This document shows, piece after piece, positions 35,446 to 48,232 of a DNA stretch of 64,000 nucleotides; position 1 is the stretch's first letter; every line of letters begins with the position of its first letter. This DNA comes from Costus lasius (Eukaryota > Streptophyta > Magnoliopsida > Zingiberales > Costaceae). The translations under genes were made by a program, and so were the position numbers. The notes beneath the pieces were generated by a model that worked only from the letters and a program-made list of their open reading frames with translations, searched no databases and had not been told where the DNA came from. The stretch covers positions 33,793,501 to 33,857,500 of the forward strand of contig CM050446.2 in NCBI GenBank assembly GCA_027563935.2. Direction: 5' to 3'.

Positions 35446-38400
35446 ATGGTGCGAACCAGAGGAAATGCTAGTGATGAGGGCGAGCAGACCCCGAACCTCA
35501 CTAGAACTATTGAGGCCTTGACTGGCATGGTACAGCAACAAGGTGCCATGATTGAGAGGCAAGCTCAGATGCTGCAGCAGCAGCAGACTCAGCACCAAGA
35601 AGCACAACATCAGCTCTTGCAGCAGCTGACTCAGGAGAGACCCCAGACTACTACTAGGGCAGTGGGGGATGACTCTCAGGAGGGCGCTCACAGGCGTTAT
35701 GCCTCGTTAGTGAGTGAATTCCAGAAACTGGGTCCTAGCTCATTTTATGGGGGCTCAGAATCCAGTACTGCTGAGAACTGGCAGTTGTGCTTGGAAAAGA
35801 TTTTCCAAGTCATGCGCTGCTCAGATGAGGATAAGCTATGTCTGTCCACCAATATGATGCGTGGCGACGCAGATGAGTGGTGGAAGGGAGTTGTGAGACT
35901 AGCAACGGAAAGACATGAGACAGTTGATTGGCCTTACTTCTTGTCTCGATTTAACGAGAAGTACTTCCCAGATAGTTTGGTGGAGGACCGAGAGGTAGCA
36001 TTTATTCACCTGGAGCAGGGTGATATGACAGTGGACCAGTATGAAGTACAGTTCACAAAATTGGGAAAGTATGCTCCTCATCTGATAAACACTGAAAAGA
36101 GGAGAGCTACTAAGTTTCTGAGAGGTCTCAGATGGGATATTCGAGAGCAGGTTGGTGCTCAACACTTGGAGACCTATGTTGAGACAGTTGGGCGAGCACG
36201 CACTGTAGAGAGGTATATATCTGAGAGGAGTTCTCATGCTACGGTGGCAGTGGTTCCTGCAGCTGAGGCAGCGGTTCCTCAGTATGGCAGTGGCGGCAAG
36301 GGTAAGAAGTACCCTAGGCATAAAGATTACAAGAAGAGCAGGTATAGGCCTTACTCCTACAAGGCACCGCAGCAGTATGCACCGCAGCAGTCCAGGGATA
36401 CCAGGGATGTAAGGAACAACCACACTGAGAACGGGATTTGCAGTTATTGTGGGCTCAGAGGACATCTACTGAAAGACTGTCACAGGAAGAATGGCATGTG
36501 CTTCAAATGTAAGAAACCTGGGCACATGGCCAGGGACTGCAAAGAGCCTGAGATGCAGCCTAGAGGCGCATATAAGCCTACAGTCCAGACTAGAGTTTAT
36601 GCGGTGGCTGAGAAGGATACACGAGCTTCCCGATCCGTCGTGGAAGGTACTTTATTTGTATTTGATCAGTTAGCTCGCATTCTATTTGATCCTGGTGCAA
36701 ATTTGTCTTTTGTCTCTGTTAAGTTTGCTGCTTGTTTACCTGTTGTACCTAAGATGCTAGATTATGCTGTGTCTGTCAGTACTCCTTTAGGAAAGTCATT
36801 GTCTACAGACACTGTATGTTCTGATTGTGTAGTGCATGTAGAGGGTTATGAGTTTCTGGTAGACTTAATTCTCTTAGACATGCAAGATTATGATGTCATC
36901 CTAGGAATGGATTGGTTGTCTTCACATCATGCCTCTGTGGATTGCTTTGAGAAAGTGATCACTTTGAATATGCTTGATGGGAATCGAATTTTTGTGAGAG
37001 GTCTAGTGTCAGACCAAGGACCACATGTGATATCTTTCCTGCAGGCCAGGAAGTTACTTGCCAGTGGTTGCAAGGGGTATCTTGCACACGTCAAGGTGCA
37101 AGAGGATTCTACTTCTGATTTGACTCAGATGGCGGTGGTGAAAGAATTTCCTGATGTATTCTCTGAGGAGTTTTCAGGTTTGCCACCAGTTAGAGAAGTG
37201 GAGTTTGGCATTGAGTTGGCGCCAGGTACGGCACCTATCTCCAGAGCTCCTTACCGAATGGCTATTTCAGAGTTGGCCGAGCTTAAGAAACAACTGGAGG
37301 AATTGCTGGAGAAAGGGTACATTCGGCCTAGTGCTTCACCTTGGGGAGCGCCAGTGCTATTTGTGAAGAAGAAAGATGGAACCCTGAGGATGTGTATAGA
37401 CTACAGGCAGTTGAACCAAGTGACTATCAAGAATAAGTATCCTCTTCCCAGAATTGATGATCTATTTGATCAATTACAGGGAGCTACAGTGTTCTCTAAG
37501 ATTGATTTGAGATCAGGGTATTATCAGCTCAGAGTCAAGGATGAGGATATATTTAAGACTGCTTTCAGGACCAGGTATGGGCATTTCGAATTTTTAGTTA
37601 TGCCTTTTGGACTGACGAATGCACCTGCTGTCTTCATGGATTTGATGAACAGGGTATTCCATGAGCTGCTTGACTCTTGTGTGGTGGTCTTCATAGATGA
37701 CATATTGGTGTACTCTCGGACTACTTCAGATCATATCAGTGACTTACGCAGAGTACTGGAGGTTCTGAGGAAGAACCGGTTATATGCCAAGGCTAGTAAG
37801 TGTGAGTTCTGGCTAGAGAAGATCAGTTTTCTGGGACATGTGATTTCTGGTCAGGGGGTGTCTGTGGATCCAGTTAAAGTGCAAGCTATCCTTGATTGGG
37901 GAAGACCGACTAGTGCTACTGAGATCAGGAGTTTTCTGGGTTTGGCAGGTTATTACCGGAGATTTGTTGAGGGATTCTCCAAGCTGGCGGGTCCTTTAAC
38001 TAAATTGACCAGAAAGGAAGCCAAGTTTATTTGGGATGACAAGTGTGAAGAGAGCTTTCAAGAGCTGAAGAGAAGGTTGACTAGTACACCGATCCTCATT
38101 ATTCCTAGTGATGGGGAAAGGTTTACTGTCTATACAGATGCTTCAGGCAAAGGGTTGGGCTGTGTCTTGATGCAGAAGGGTTCTGTGGTAGCCTATGCTT
38201 CGAGACAGTTGAAAGAATATGAACTGAACTACCCTACTCATGATTTAGAGTTGGCGGCCGTAGTCTTTGCTTTGAAGATATGGCGTCACTATTTGTTGGG
38301 TCAGGAGTTTGATCTGTTCACTGATCACCAGAGTCTCAAGTACATCTTCACTCAGAAGGACTTGAATATGAGACAGAGGAGATGGATGGAGTTGATCAAA

Positions 38401-40044
38401 GATTATGACTTCTCTATCCAGTATCAGGCTGGGAAAGCCAATGTGGTGGCGGATGCACTGAGCAGACATCCAGTTACTTCGGTAGCTGCACTGCGGGTCA
38501 GTGAGTGGCAGTTACTGCAGGAGTTCAGAGATCTCAGGATCAGTGTTTCTCCTAAAGTCCAGACTGGTTATGTGGCTTTTCTCAGAGTACAGTCTGCTTT
38601 GTTGCAGAGGATCAGAGATCAGCAGTCTGTGGATCCGAAATTAGTTCAGATTAGAGATAGTTTGGTTGATGGCGCATTTCAGGACTTTAGCCTGTCTGAT
38701 GATGGTATTCTTCGGTTTCGTGGAAGGGTATGTGTCCCTGAGGAACCGAACTTGAGGAAGGAAATATTGGAGGATAGCCATAACTCCAAATATTCTCTAC
38801 ATCCTGGCGTGACTAAGATGTATCAGGACCTCAAGAAAAGTTTTTGGTGGCCGGGTATGAAGAAAGAAGTGCTTGATTTTGTCTCTAGGTGTTTGACCTG
38901 TCAGACTATAAAGGCTGAACACCAGAAGCCTGGTGGTTTGTTGCAACCTCTTCCTATTCCTGAGTGGAAGTGGGAATGTATCAGTATGGATTTTGTGTGT
39001 GGTTTGCCTAGAACCAGATTGGGTCATGATGCTATTTGGGTGATTGTTGATAGACTCACTAAATCAGCTCATTTTCTTCCGATTAAGATGACTTATTCTT
39101 TAGAGAGACTGGCCAGATTGTACATTGATGAGATAGTCAGACTACACGGAGTGCCAGTTGATATTGTGTCTGATAGGGATTCTCGATTTCTGTCCAGATT
39201 TTGGAGGAGTTTACAGGAGGGTTTGGGTACTAAGTTGAGTTTTAGTACCGCATACCGTCCTCAGTCTGATGGCCAGACTGAGCGTACTATACAGACTCTA
39301 GAGGATTTGTTGAGAGCCTATGTGGTCGATTGGAGTTCTGAGTGGAACCGGGATCTATCTTTGATAGAGTTCACTTATAATAATAGTTTCCACTCCAGTA
39401 TTCAGATGGCTCCTTATGAGGCTTTGTATGGGAGAAGGTGTAGGACTCCCTTGTGTTGGGAGGAAACTGGTGACAGGATGATTTTGAGATCTGATGCAGT
39501 ACAGGAGACTACTGATAAGGTCAGAGAAATCCAGGATAAGCTGAAAATTGCTCGGGACAGACAGAAGAGTTATGCTGATGACCGTCGTCGTCCTTTGGAG
39601 TTTATGGTAGGAGACCATGTGTTCTTGAAGGTGTCGCCTACTAAGGGTGTTATGAGATTTGGCAAAAAGGGCAAGTTGAGCCCTAGATTTGTAGGCCCTT
39701 TTGATGTTATTGAGAGAATTGGTCCAGCGGCTTACCGATTGGCTTTACCTCCTGCTATGGATCATGTGCATAATGTGTTCCATGTCTCTGCTCTGAGGAA
39801 ATATCATCCTGATCCATCTCATGTGTTGGAGTTGGAACCTCTTCAGATTCAGAGTGACTTGACATTCGAGGAAAGACCTCTCCGGATTGTGGATAGAAAG
39901 GATAAAGTTCTAAGGAACAAGACTATACCTTTGGTAAAGGTTATCTGGGGAAATCAGTCAGTTGAAGAAGCAACATGGGAAACTGAAGCTGATATGAGGA
40001 AAAATTATGCTTACCTCTTTGATGATATGGATGCTGAGCTTTAG
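35446..40044 (+). CDS. Gag-pol polyprotein with chromodomain (Tekay/Del-type Gypsy)
   Basis: One uninterrupted frame of 1,532 codons, taken from [13 protein letters not shown] because gag starts there; an upstream in-frame ATG at 35,386 would add 20 residues. In order: a glutamine-rich coiled segment (30-75), gag capsid (about 95-250), two zinc knuckles [14 protein letters not shown] (332-345) and [14 protein letters not shown] (352-365), protease with [11 protein letters not shown] (415), reverse transcriptase (about 600-800) with [11 protein letters not shown] (751-752), RNase H with [10 protein letters not shown] (898), integrase with its HHCC zinc region (about 1,110-1,160) and D,D,E core (MDFVCG 1,182, SDRDSRF 1,243, TERT 1,279), and a C-terminal chromodomain (about 1,480-1,530) expected to guide integration to heterochromatin. 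No stop or frameshift is present. Confidence 0.97.
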   Translation: MVRTRGNASDEGEQTPNLTRTIEALTGMVQQQGAMIERQAQMLQQQQTQHQEAQHQLLQQLTQERPQTTTRAVGDDSQEGAHRRYASLVSEFQKLGPSSFYGGSESSTAENWQLCLEKIFQVMRCSDEDKLCLSTNMMRGDADEWWKGVVRLATERHETVDWPYFLSRFNEKYFPDSLVEDREVAFIHLEQGDMTVDQYEVQFTKLGKYAPHLINTEKRRATKFLRGLRWDIREQVGAQHLETYVETVGRARTVERYISERSSHATVAVVPAAEAAVPQYGSGGKGKKYPRHKDYKKSRYRPYSYKAPQQYAPQQSRDTRDVRNNHTENGICSYCGLRGHLLKDCHRKNGMCFKCKKPGHMARDCKEPEMQPRGAYKPTVQTRVYAVAEKDTRASRSVVEGTLFVFDQLARILFDPGANLSFVSVKFAACLPVVPKMLDYAVSVSTPLGKSLSTDTVCSDCVVHVEGYEFLVDLILLDMQDYDVILGMDWLSSHHASVDCFEKVITLNMLDGNRIFVRGLVSDQGPHVISFLQARKLLASGCKGYLAHVKVQEDSTSDLTQMAVVKEFPDVFSEEFSGLPPVREVEFGIELAPGTAPISRAPYRMAISELAELKKQLEELLEKGYIRPSASPWGAPVLFVKKKDGTLRMCIDYRQLNQVTIKNKYPLPRIDDLFDQLQGATVFSKIDLRSGYYQLRVKDEDIFKTAFRTRYGHFEFLVMPFGLTNAPAVFMDLMNRVFHELLDSCVVVFIDDILVYSRTTSDHISDLRRVLEVLRKNRLYAKASKCEFWLEKISFLGHVISGQGVSVDPVKVQAILDWGRPTSATEIRSFLGLAGYYRRFVEGFSKLAGPLTKLTRKEAKFIWDDKCEESFQELKRRLTSTPILIIPSDGERFTVYTDASGKGLGCVLMQKGSVVAYASRQLKEYELNYPTHDLELAAVVFALKIWRHYLLGQEFDLFTDHQSLKYIFTQKDLNMRQRRWMELIKDYDFSIQYQAGKANVVADALSRHPVTSVAALRVSEWQLLQEFRDLRISVSPKVQTGYVAFLRVQSALLQRIRDQQSVDPKLVQIRDSLVDGAFQDFSLSDDGILRFRGRVCVPEEPNLRKEILEDSHNSKYSLHPGVTKMYQDLKKSFWWPGMKKEVLDFVSRCLTCQTIKAEHQKPGGLLQPLPIPEWKWECISMDFVCGLPRTRLGHDAIWVIVDRLTKSAHFLPIKMTYSLERLARLYIDEIVRLHGVPVDIVSDRDSRFLSRFWRSLQEGLGTKLSFSTAYRPQSDGQTERTIQTLEDLLRAYVVDWSSEWNRDLSLIEFTYNNSFHSSIQMAPYEALYGRRCRTPLCWEETGDRMILRSDAVQETTDKVREIQDKLKIARDRQKSYADDRRRPLEFMVGDHVFLKVSPTKGVMRFGKKGKLSPRFVGPFDVIERIGPAAYRLALPPAMDHVHNVFHVSALRKYHPDPSHVLELEPLQIQSDLTFEERPLRIVDRKDKVLRNKTIPLVKVIWGNQSVEEATWETEADMRKNYAYLFDDMDAEL

Positions 40045-40060
40045 AGGACTAAAGCTCTAT

Positions 40061-40073
40061 AAGGAGGGAGGAA
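40061..40073 (+). other. Polypurine tract of the Tekay-type element
   Basis: AAGGAGGGAGGAA directly precedes the 3' LTR start TGTAAGATCC, the standard plus-strand primer position, 16 bp after the gag-pol stop. Confidence 0.9.
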
Positions 40074-43000
40074 TGTAAGATCCAAGGATCTTAGGTTCTG
40101 GTAAGCATTATTTGGATTTAAATAAAATTATTGATTGTGATATTTTTATGTATTGGTTGATAGTTAATTAATTAGAGATTATTTGTTTGACTATTGACTG
40201 TTAATTTATGATAAATTATCATTGGTTGTTTGTGATAAATTAATTAGGATTTTGGGTTGTAAATTTTAAGTTAATTAATTAGACCTTATTGGTTAATTAA
40301 TTATACTCTATTGGTTAATTAAATCCTTTTTGGATGTTAGTTAAATCCTTAATGGATTTTCGTTAAATGATTGGTTAATGGTTAAATTAATTAAATAATT
40401 GGTTAATTATGAGATATTGGGTTATTGGGTTTAAAATTCGAAATTATTTAGTTAATGGGTTAAACCTATTGGATTTAATTGGTTAGTGGGTTAAAATTAA
40501 GCAAAACCGAAATTTTAAGTGGTAAGTTCGGCTAGGGTAGATTTTTGGGCGATTTTTGGCTTGGGAAAAATTTAAGTGGCGGCTAGAGAAGAAGTGGCGA
40601 ATATTGAAGAGTTCTTGGGCGATTTCTTCTTCCTCTTCCCTTTGGCCGACGTTCCTTAGTGTTGGGTGGAGTTTCTTCTTCTATTGGTGGCGACATCAAG
40701 GCTTTAGACAAGTTTTTGGGAAGATTTTAACCTAAGTTTCAAGGTGAGTGGAGTGTTTTTTTGATTTCTAGTAATTTGATTGTATTAATTGATGCATGAG
40801 ATTGATTAGAAATTTGATCATGCTAAATCGAAATTCAAGATTTCACCATGTTAAATACCGAATTTAAGATCTTCTTATTTTGATGAAAAACCGAAATTTT
40901 TACAATGGTAGATCTTCTTATTTTGATGAAAAACCGAATTTATGCAAAGGTATATATATAACATGAAAAACCGAAAGTTTAATGGATGTATATCTCATGT
41001 GAAAAATCGAAAATGGCAAGGGGATATTTATAATGAAAATCTAATTTATTCATGAGATTCTTGTTAACTAAGGGTTTGATTTAAGTTGGGAATTTTATCA
41101 TGCTAACAATGGAATTAAGATGTATTTTTGTGAAAACCGAAATTTGACAAATGTGGGTATATTTTGAAAACCGAAATTTTGATGATTTTATTTATAAAAT
41201 CCGAAAGTTAGCAACATGAAATTTAAGGTATTCTTTTATGGAATTTAGGAGGTTTTTAATCAATGATTTTGAGCATGAGATTGATGTTAACTAAGGTTTA
41301 AAATTTAGTAAATAATATGTTATGTTAACCATGGATCACATGTAGTAATTAATATGAATACATGATTTTTATGTCAATTTTTGGATGCTTGTTAAATGCA
41401 AATCATGAATATTCCTTTATGTGTATTTATGGATTGTTTGATAAATTGTGGTAATTTGTATGTATTACATTTTATGTTGATTTTATGATGAATGCTTGTT
41501 ATAATTTTATGTTTCTTTATGAGTGTAGCATGTACCCTTGTTTGAGAAGAATTGGGTGATAACATAGCAAGATTACACTGAACTAATCAGCATGAAATAT
41601 AAGGACTACACTATGTGATCTTCATTATGTGATTCTTTGATAATTATGTGGGGTTGTGTTTTTGGAAAATTATGTGGTCATGTGATGGTTAGGACTAAGG
41701 CTAAGTGTGACTATGAACTCAAGGGGATAGTTCTTATGTGATATGTGAAGGGTTTGAGTTTCAGCCCTGTACTGTGATATGTGAGGGGGTTGATGTTCAA
41801 CCTGCCTATTATGATTATTGTGATGGGGGCTGAAATTCAGCCTGTCCGATGTGATTTTTGTGATGGCTATCCTAGAGTCAAGTTGACACTTAGGAGTCCA
41901 CCTTTGTGAAATATGTCCACCTATGTGAAATTATGAAATAAGATATGTGTGTTGTCCAGTAGGAACCTTTTGGGAGAACGGGTTTTGACCCAAAGTGCCA
42001 TGTCTTGGTCGGACAGGGGCCACCTCTTGATGTCATTACTCTTTTATGTGTTGGGAATGATATAAGACCCAAAGTGCCATGTCTTGGTCAGACAGGGGCC
42101 ACCTCTTGATGTCATCATTCTCGTTTTATGTTATGGCGTGATAGACCAGCGTGCCACGTCGTGACCTGACGGGGGCCACCTCCTGATTCTATTCTCGTTT
42201 TATGTTATGGCGTGATAGACCAGCGTGCCACGTCGTGACCTGACGGGGGCCACCTCCTGATTCTATTCACTGTCCATGTTTATGTGTTGCACGAGATTTT
42301 GCAGCTCCCAGTGCTTTGGCCAAGCCGGGTTAGACCATATTGGTCACTTTGTGAATATGCTGGACAACTAGGTTAATTAAGTATGGTGTGTTTAGTTGGT
42401 TTAGAATATGTGTGTTCAGTTGGTTTAGAGTATAACTCTAGAACCTGAGGTTATTATATGTTGGTGTGTATATTTTTGGCTGCTTATATGATTTTTGCAT
42501 CGAATTTGTTATTATGTGTTGACATGATATCCTGTTAAAGATTTTTAAAATAATCTGCATGTGTTTTTGAGAGTATGTTATGGATGGTCAATTAGACTAT
42601 CCACTCACTGGGCTGTGTAGCTCACCCCTCACTATTTTCAGGTGTAGAGCAGGGGCGCAGTTAGCATTATATGGATGCTGTGATTATGCTTAATGTGTTT
42701 ATGATTATGATGCCAGTTGTGGCTAAAACTTATGATTTATATGAACTATGTGAACCATGTGATGTGAACAATGTGAACTATGTGAATTTGTGTTGCCAGA
42801 TGGTGGCAATTAACTGAGTTGGATTTTTGTGTCACCGCGGGCTTCGGCCTGGTTTCGGTGTTTGGTATTAGTTTATAAAATCGATTTTGTGGATTTGTTT
42901 TGAAATTGAAGTTGATGTGTATTTTTGCAATCGGTTTTGATACAACTGTAACGTGCATATGTCTAGTGCACGTATTGCGTGGTGGCAGGTACCTTTATGT

Positions 43001-43171
43001 GATTTATGAGATTTGTGCTTTGAAGATTTTATGGGTTATGAATTATGAAAATTTTCAGATCGTGTTTTCTTGAACTCGGTTTTACCTAGCATTTGATCGA
43101 TCTTATATGAAACATCCTATTACCTTTGTGATTGTGTTATTCATTTGGGGTTAAGAATGTGGGATGTTACA
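40074..43171 (+). repeat. 3' LTR of the Tekay-type element (3,098 bp)
   Basis: It is the same length as the 5' LTR at an offset of 7,874. I found three single-base differences: near 32,985/40,859 (A/G), 33,451/41,325 (G/A) and 34,580/42,454 (T/C). All are transitions. Confidence 0.97.
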
Positions 43172-43176
43172 CCCAC
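43172..43176 (+). repeat. 5-bp target-site duplication, right copy (CCCAC)
   Basis: It pairs with 32,195-32,199. Confidence 0.95.
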
Positions 43177-43870
43177 AAGTGACAATGCTATGAGAGAGTG
43201 TTGATTGACTCATTGTACTTGATCTATTCAGTGTTACACACAGAACTACAAACTATTATCAATTGTACCACTTCTATAGAACATCCTAGATTTAAAGAAA
43301 TACCATTTATTTCAAACTGAAAATCCATTCAAAACAATGGACATAATGTTCTAATACAAAAGCTAGTACACAATAGCAGAGTTCTAGTTGAAGTCTTAAA
43401 GGCAGTGAGACGATATAAACAGCAGCATCCAATGCTCTGTTCCTGACTCGAAAGTCGATCCCACCAAGCCTTATTGTCCTACTTCTTCTGAGCTCCTGCA
43501 TATGAAAACATATGTGAGCCCCACATGCGGTACCCAATACCCATGAATAAGAAGTAGACATAAAGACCTCAGTAACACAATACATGAAGCAGATGGATTA
43601 CATCCCTTCTTCTATGCCATGCTCTTCCTAGGGCCTTAATCCATCCTGAAATTTCCATGCATTCCCAGTCTTCCGAAGTTTTAGCTTCGAAGAAACAGAA
43701 CCATGGTCATTTCTGGATTTAGGCAAACACCCAGAAGATTCAACAACACTCTCTTGATCACTATTTGAAGTGCCTGGTGTGGAGAGACCTCGAAGATGTA
43801 TGATGATATCATAAATTCCTATCTCATCACACTCAACCTGGACCTCAGGGGTCATGCACCTCAAAACAAG
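43177..43870 (-). pseudogene. Copia-2 gag and protease remnants
   Basis: At 43,585-43,307 the minus strand reads YSWVLGTACGAHIC, the counterpart of Copia-1's SWVLDTACGVHIC protease site with the catalytic aspartate changed to glycine, then a degraded segment. At 43,864-43,628 is a gag-like MTPEVQVECDE followed by a basic, serine-rich stretch without a zinc knuckle. Both are inactive. Confidence 0.78.
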
Positions 43871-45586
43871 AGCAATGTAATGTTTACTATCTGCACAATG
43901 TTCAAGATAGACATTCCACTCCCACTCTGTACTAAAATAAAGACAGGGCTAGGATGGAGGTCTTTCAAGAAGATGCACCACATTCTCTTGTTCTAGAATT
44001 TTGGATAAAATTCTAAACCATCTTGTCCAATTTGTTCCATCCAGATTATTTTTATAAAGTTTCAATCTAAGTTCAGGAGATGGCATCATCTACAATAAGC
44101 AAACAAGCAAAATAAGTACTATGATAAAGCATTTAACAAGGACTTTAAATTAAATGCTATGCTCCCACTATTTCCTAACAAGTTGAGAACTCTCAAAACT
44201 CAACTTGGAAATAAGTGAGTAGGATCCTAATTTCACATGAGGTCTCCACGACTCACGAGGGTGAGTTGGGGTGCACAGAGTGATCTCATGCTTCCTTAGG
44301 TAGGCATGCCAGCCAATTGTGCCGTGCACAACTCCTCTTAGTTAAGACAGACTAGGCGCCCTATGTCCAGTGAGGGCTAGATACAAATTAGAACCCTATC
44401 CTCTCAATAGCTGCCTCTAGTGATTCATCATGTGAGTGACATATGAAAAACTAGCCAAGTCTGACCTGATTGTTATGCCCAGGGCCAACCTGCACCTCGC
44501 GAGGGCACGTCTACACTTGTGGCAGACTAAGATGCATATTGCCACCACACGCCTTCCAAAGATAGATGGGTGTGTCTCACAAGGGTGAGAAACAGTTCAC
44601 AGTCCATCGATCGATGGTTTGATGAGGGCTACACATAAGAAGGCTATCAATTTGATATTGCGAGGAGAGTTTATCCATTAATTATTATTCTTTTCTAGCA
44701 TGCAATTTTCCTATGGTGGCAGCAAAAGGAAAAACACATCACAGGCATGCTATGGACAAAATAATAAACCATCACAAGCATGCTAATTTGGTCGATATGG
44801 TCATAGCCCTTTTCATACATATAACATATCACGAGCCATGTTATATGTTATCATGCATCCAAGGGTTGCGAGTCCCTTTAGCAGATGAGCCCATGCCAGA
44901 AGCCGAAAGCAAGCATCCCTTCCTCCAACCGCAAATCCATCACCAAGCTTCCAAAGCTAGTGCCACTCTGAAATCGGTTGAAGAAGACACCTTGTTGTCT
45001 TGATGAACCTTAACCTATTTTATGAAAATAATTCTACATCTATTCTAAAGCAAGATGAAAATTTTTACATAAAGATAGGGGAGGAACCACACGCAGGTGT
45101 CAGAAAAGTTTTACAAGCATTCATCACAGGTGGAAACATCCTTCCTCATCACAACATAGGAGGGCACTCGCTATGACCATATCAACCCAAGGAAGAGATA
45201 AGTGGCGCATATATAAAATTTGAAAAACTAGAATAATCAAATTTTATCCCCTTATGCGCCAACTCCATCCAAAGCACTCTCTCAATCAAGTTTATGCTAA
45301 AATTTGGATCAAGTTTCATGATGATTTCATAGACCCTATCGGCTGGCAATTTTGTCAGATCAAACGACCCGGCCAGTCCGAAAACACAATGCCCATCCTA
45401 TTTGACAAAATTTTGTGAACCTTTTGTCTTAAATCCATCATAAACACAATCCAATTTTCGGCCATAAAAATCAATAAGAGAAGTTTGGATGAAAACGCCT
45501 TATAGGTGAAACGCGCATGGATGAAAGAAAAATTTTTGAAAATTTTTTTCATACAAGGACATGTACACCTTGTGTTTCTCGCAAGT
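43871..45586 (-). other. Untranslated leader of Copia-2
   Basis: No gene is supported. The leader is about 1.7 kb, like that of Copia-1, and shares short features with it (GGTCTCC near 44,243, GTGCACAGAG near 44,271, GGTAGGCATGCC near 44,300, ATAGATGGGTGTG near 44,563). The frame at 45,355-45,648 crosses the PBS into the LTR and is chance. Confidence 0.6.
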
Positions 45587-45599
45587 AGCTGTGATACCA
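45587..45599 (-). other. Primer-binding site of Copia-2, one mismatch
   Basis: The minus strand reads TGGTATCACAGCT, differing from the initiator tRNA-Met complement TGGTATCAGAGC by one base. It adjoins the 5' LTR end. Confidence 0.8.
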
Positions 45600-45600
45600 C

Positions 45601-47584
45601 TATTAGGGAATATTTGGTGTAATTTAAAATTTTGCAGTCCCAGGACACAACGGAAGAAGCATTATAGCTGAAACATATTCCTTCTCAAGGATCCATGCGA
45701 GAGAGAGAACACAAGGATGTGATAGGGATGATACCTCTAATGCTTGTCAAGACGATGATGCCAAGTTGAAGATGCTCAAGTGCTCGTCCTCTACAAGTAT
45801 CCATGCGTCGACCTTCTCAACATTACTCCCTTCCATGCTTGGTGCTAGCCTCGGGAAGAGAAGATCACCATTTGGAATCTCCTTCTTCTTCTCCCTTTGT
45901 TCATCATGCCAACAAGACTCCTCCAAGGAAACTCTCGGCCAACAAAGAAGAAGATGAAGGATAGTGGTGCAACACCAAAGGAAGAGGGCGGCTAGGGTTT
46001 CAAGGCATGCACAACTCCAAGTTGCCTTGCCTTAAGAAGAAATTCTGCACTTGTTGATCATCATAAGAGGGGGCACATACCCCTTCTTTTATAACCAACC
46101 AAGCCTCCACCGCCCTTCCCCTTTCCTTCTATGGATTGGCACAATTCCTCCAAGGAATTTGCCCTAAGAGTTCAGCCACCACTAGCCTTGAATTTGCGCA
46201 AGAATAAGGCTTGGAAAGTACCAAGCTTCTTGCCAAATTAAGAGCTAGATTTTGAGTTCAATTCATTAGGACTTACCATATATGCTTGGCCGAATCTTTG
46301 CTTGAATAAGTCAAGCCATACTCGCCAACATATCAGCCTCACACGTCCAAGATTATTTCCAACAATGGAAACCAAATTCCATTAGGATTCATACCATCAA
46401 TTAGTGCAAATTCCATATATGGAATTAAGCCATGCGCCAATGATAAATCCTACTCCCATTCGGATTCCAATCTTGCCTCAATTAGATTTAATCCACAATC
46501 CCTAATTGGATTTGGATTCCAACTCCTAATTAAATTAGGATTCGTATCCAACATGGTTTATAGTCCCAAGTCCAAGTACAACTCCCATACGAAGTACAAA
46601 CTTGACTAGGATATACATAAACCCATTAATCCCAATTGGACTCAGATTCAACCATGAATCTGTCTTGGACTTAGGATTAGAATGAACTCAAATATATTCC
46701 AAGATATCCAGATCAAAATACAACATCAAGAGTCTCTTGCGTGTGACCCCGTAGGATCCATATGACGATGGAAATGATTATTAAACATCATAAGTACTGA
46801 GAGGTATCTAGCAACACATCACTACTACCCATGTCGTAGGACTTAAGTCATATGGCAACAACTCCCTAATAAGAAACGAGGATTCCCATGCATTATAGAT
46901 CCCTTTGCCTAAACTGATATCCCGTCATTGGAGTAGTCTCATATTTATTAATCCAATCTATTGGTCATGACATAATCAGTATGGCCATACATTCCCGTCA
47001 TGCACCAATGAGGTGGGGCGCCCCAAAGTGGATATCATGCTTCCAATTAAGGAAGGGGCAAATCCTACTATTGGTCATCCATAACTCTATATGACTTATG
47101 ATATGTCCAATGACAGTCATTTTGATCACCCATTTATGGAGAGACGTAAGACTGTATCAAAACATACCCGTCATCATATCTAGACAAGAATACCTCAAGT
47201 CTAAGGATCAATGCAAACCTCTTGCATGTGTGAGATTGACCTGTTGACTAGACAAGTCAATCCTCATGGTGGGTCACTCCAGTGCATCCAATGCACCTGT
47301 ATGTCTGTGTTACTGTGCCCCGTACCTAACCAGCCCATACACCAGTCTCACATGCACTAAAGCTATCCCATATTGGCTAAGGCACCTTGATTGGGGATTA
47401 CTTATGAGAATGGATCCAACCAAACTCCTGGGACATTATTTATGCAATTCAATACATCATCGCAGTTAAAGTAATCTACATAATAATGACCATGCCTTTA
47501 TCAATAATATCAATTCTATCAAAGTACATTCAAATAATGTCAAACCATGTCCATACATTGGTCTGCAGGGCATAAACACTAACA
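45601..47584 (-). repeat. 5' LTR of Copia-2 (about 1,984 bp)
   Basis: On the + strand it starts TATTAGGGAATATTTGG (the terminal G of TG is now A) and ends AAACACTAACA, followed by target duplication CTTCA. It aligns with 27,571-29,909 with many substitutions and without the repeat expansion found there. Confidence 0.9.
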
Positions 47585-47589
47585 CTTCA

Positions 47590-48232
47590 GCGTCAAAACG
47601 GTGAAGAAATCAAGCAGGAACTGCCTCGCCGTCAGGATTTTGCCCAAAACCCTAGTTGTCACCATTCGTCTAAGTTCTCTCCAATCGCTCCACGAAATTG
47701 CATGATTCTTGTCCTCAATTGTCCATGGGTAAGTTAGGAAGGTCTCTCTAAAATTTAGTTAAATTCCACTCCAAAAATAGCAAGAAACAGGTGAAAAACC
47801 GAATGGGTATCGAACAGGTGGAAGCTTTCACGGCCGTGCCCATGAAGACCTCAGCGAACTTTGTTTTTTTATAAAAATAACTCTTCATGGCCATGAATAT
47901 GTTCACGGGTGTGCCCGTGAATGTCTCATAAAATTCTAAAAAAATTGACTGAGACCTTCATGGCCGTGCATGGATGCACGGGCACGCCTGTGAAGATCTC
48001 GACGCAGTCTGGAGAAACACAGTCATACATCGCCGTGCATAGATGCACGGCCATGCCCATGAAGAGTGTATAAAGCTCCATTTGATCTGAAATTTGACAT
48101 GTAGCTTTGTCTTATTATGAGGAGTCATCCCATATCTTCAAATCTTCCAAATTCTACCGATTTTGGGGCGAAATCCCTATATTTCAATAAAACCAAGGAA
48201 CCCTAGCAATTCCGCCTCTCCCTAGCAATTCC
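47590..48232 (-). repeat. Athila-family LTR, continuation after Copia-2, with palindromic array
   Basis: It continues the LTR broken at 27,570. It contains four units of the type GGCCGTGCATGGATGCACGG ... CCCGTGAAGA (about 47,828-48,066), the same kind as at 61,865-62,190 in element C. A duplicated word CCTAGCAATTCCGCCTCTCC (48,202 and again 48,272) marks the join with the next segment. Confidence 0.55.

Larger units (their letters stand above)
32200..43171 (+). mobile_element. Intact Ty3/Gypsy chromovirus, Tekay/Del type (10,972 bp)
   Basis: Both LTRs are 3,098 bp with TG...CA ends. A PBS for initiator tRNA-Met follows the 5' LTR, one uninterrupted gag-pol frame runs from 35,446 to 40,044, and a polypurine tract AAGGAGGGAGGAA precedes the 3' LTR. 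The target duplication is perfect. The C-terminal chromodomain plus very long LTRs suit the Tekay (Del) clade. By eye the LTRs differ at three sites, so the insertion is recent. It sits in the integrase gene of Copia-2, in the opposite orientation. All parts needed for transposition appear present. Confidence 0.95.
27571..47584 (-). mobile_element. Copia-2, degenerate Copia retrotransposon interrupted by a Gypsy element
   Basis: It is flanked by the 5-bp target duplication CTTCA (27,566-27,570 and 47,585-47,589). The order on the minus strand is 5' LTR (45,601-47,584), PBS, leader, gag and protease remnants, integrase remnant, [Gypsy insertion 32,200-43,171], integrase/RT/RNase H remnants, 3' LTR (27,571-29,909). 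Coding is full of stops and frameshifts, much more than Copia-1, so it is older. About 9.0 kb are its own. Confidence 0.92.

Noticed and set aside
35899..36465. 188-codon antisense open frame under the Tekay gag
   Set aside because: Antisense shadow of an intact gag-pol.
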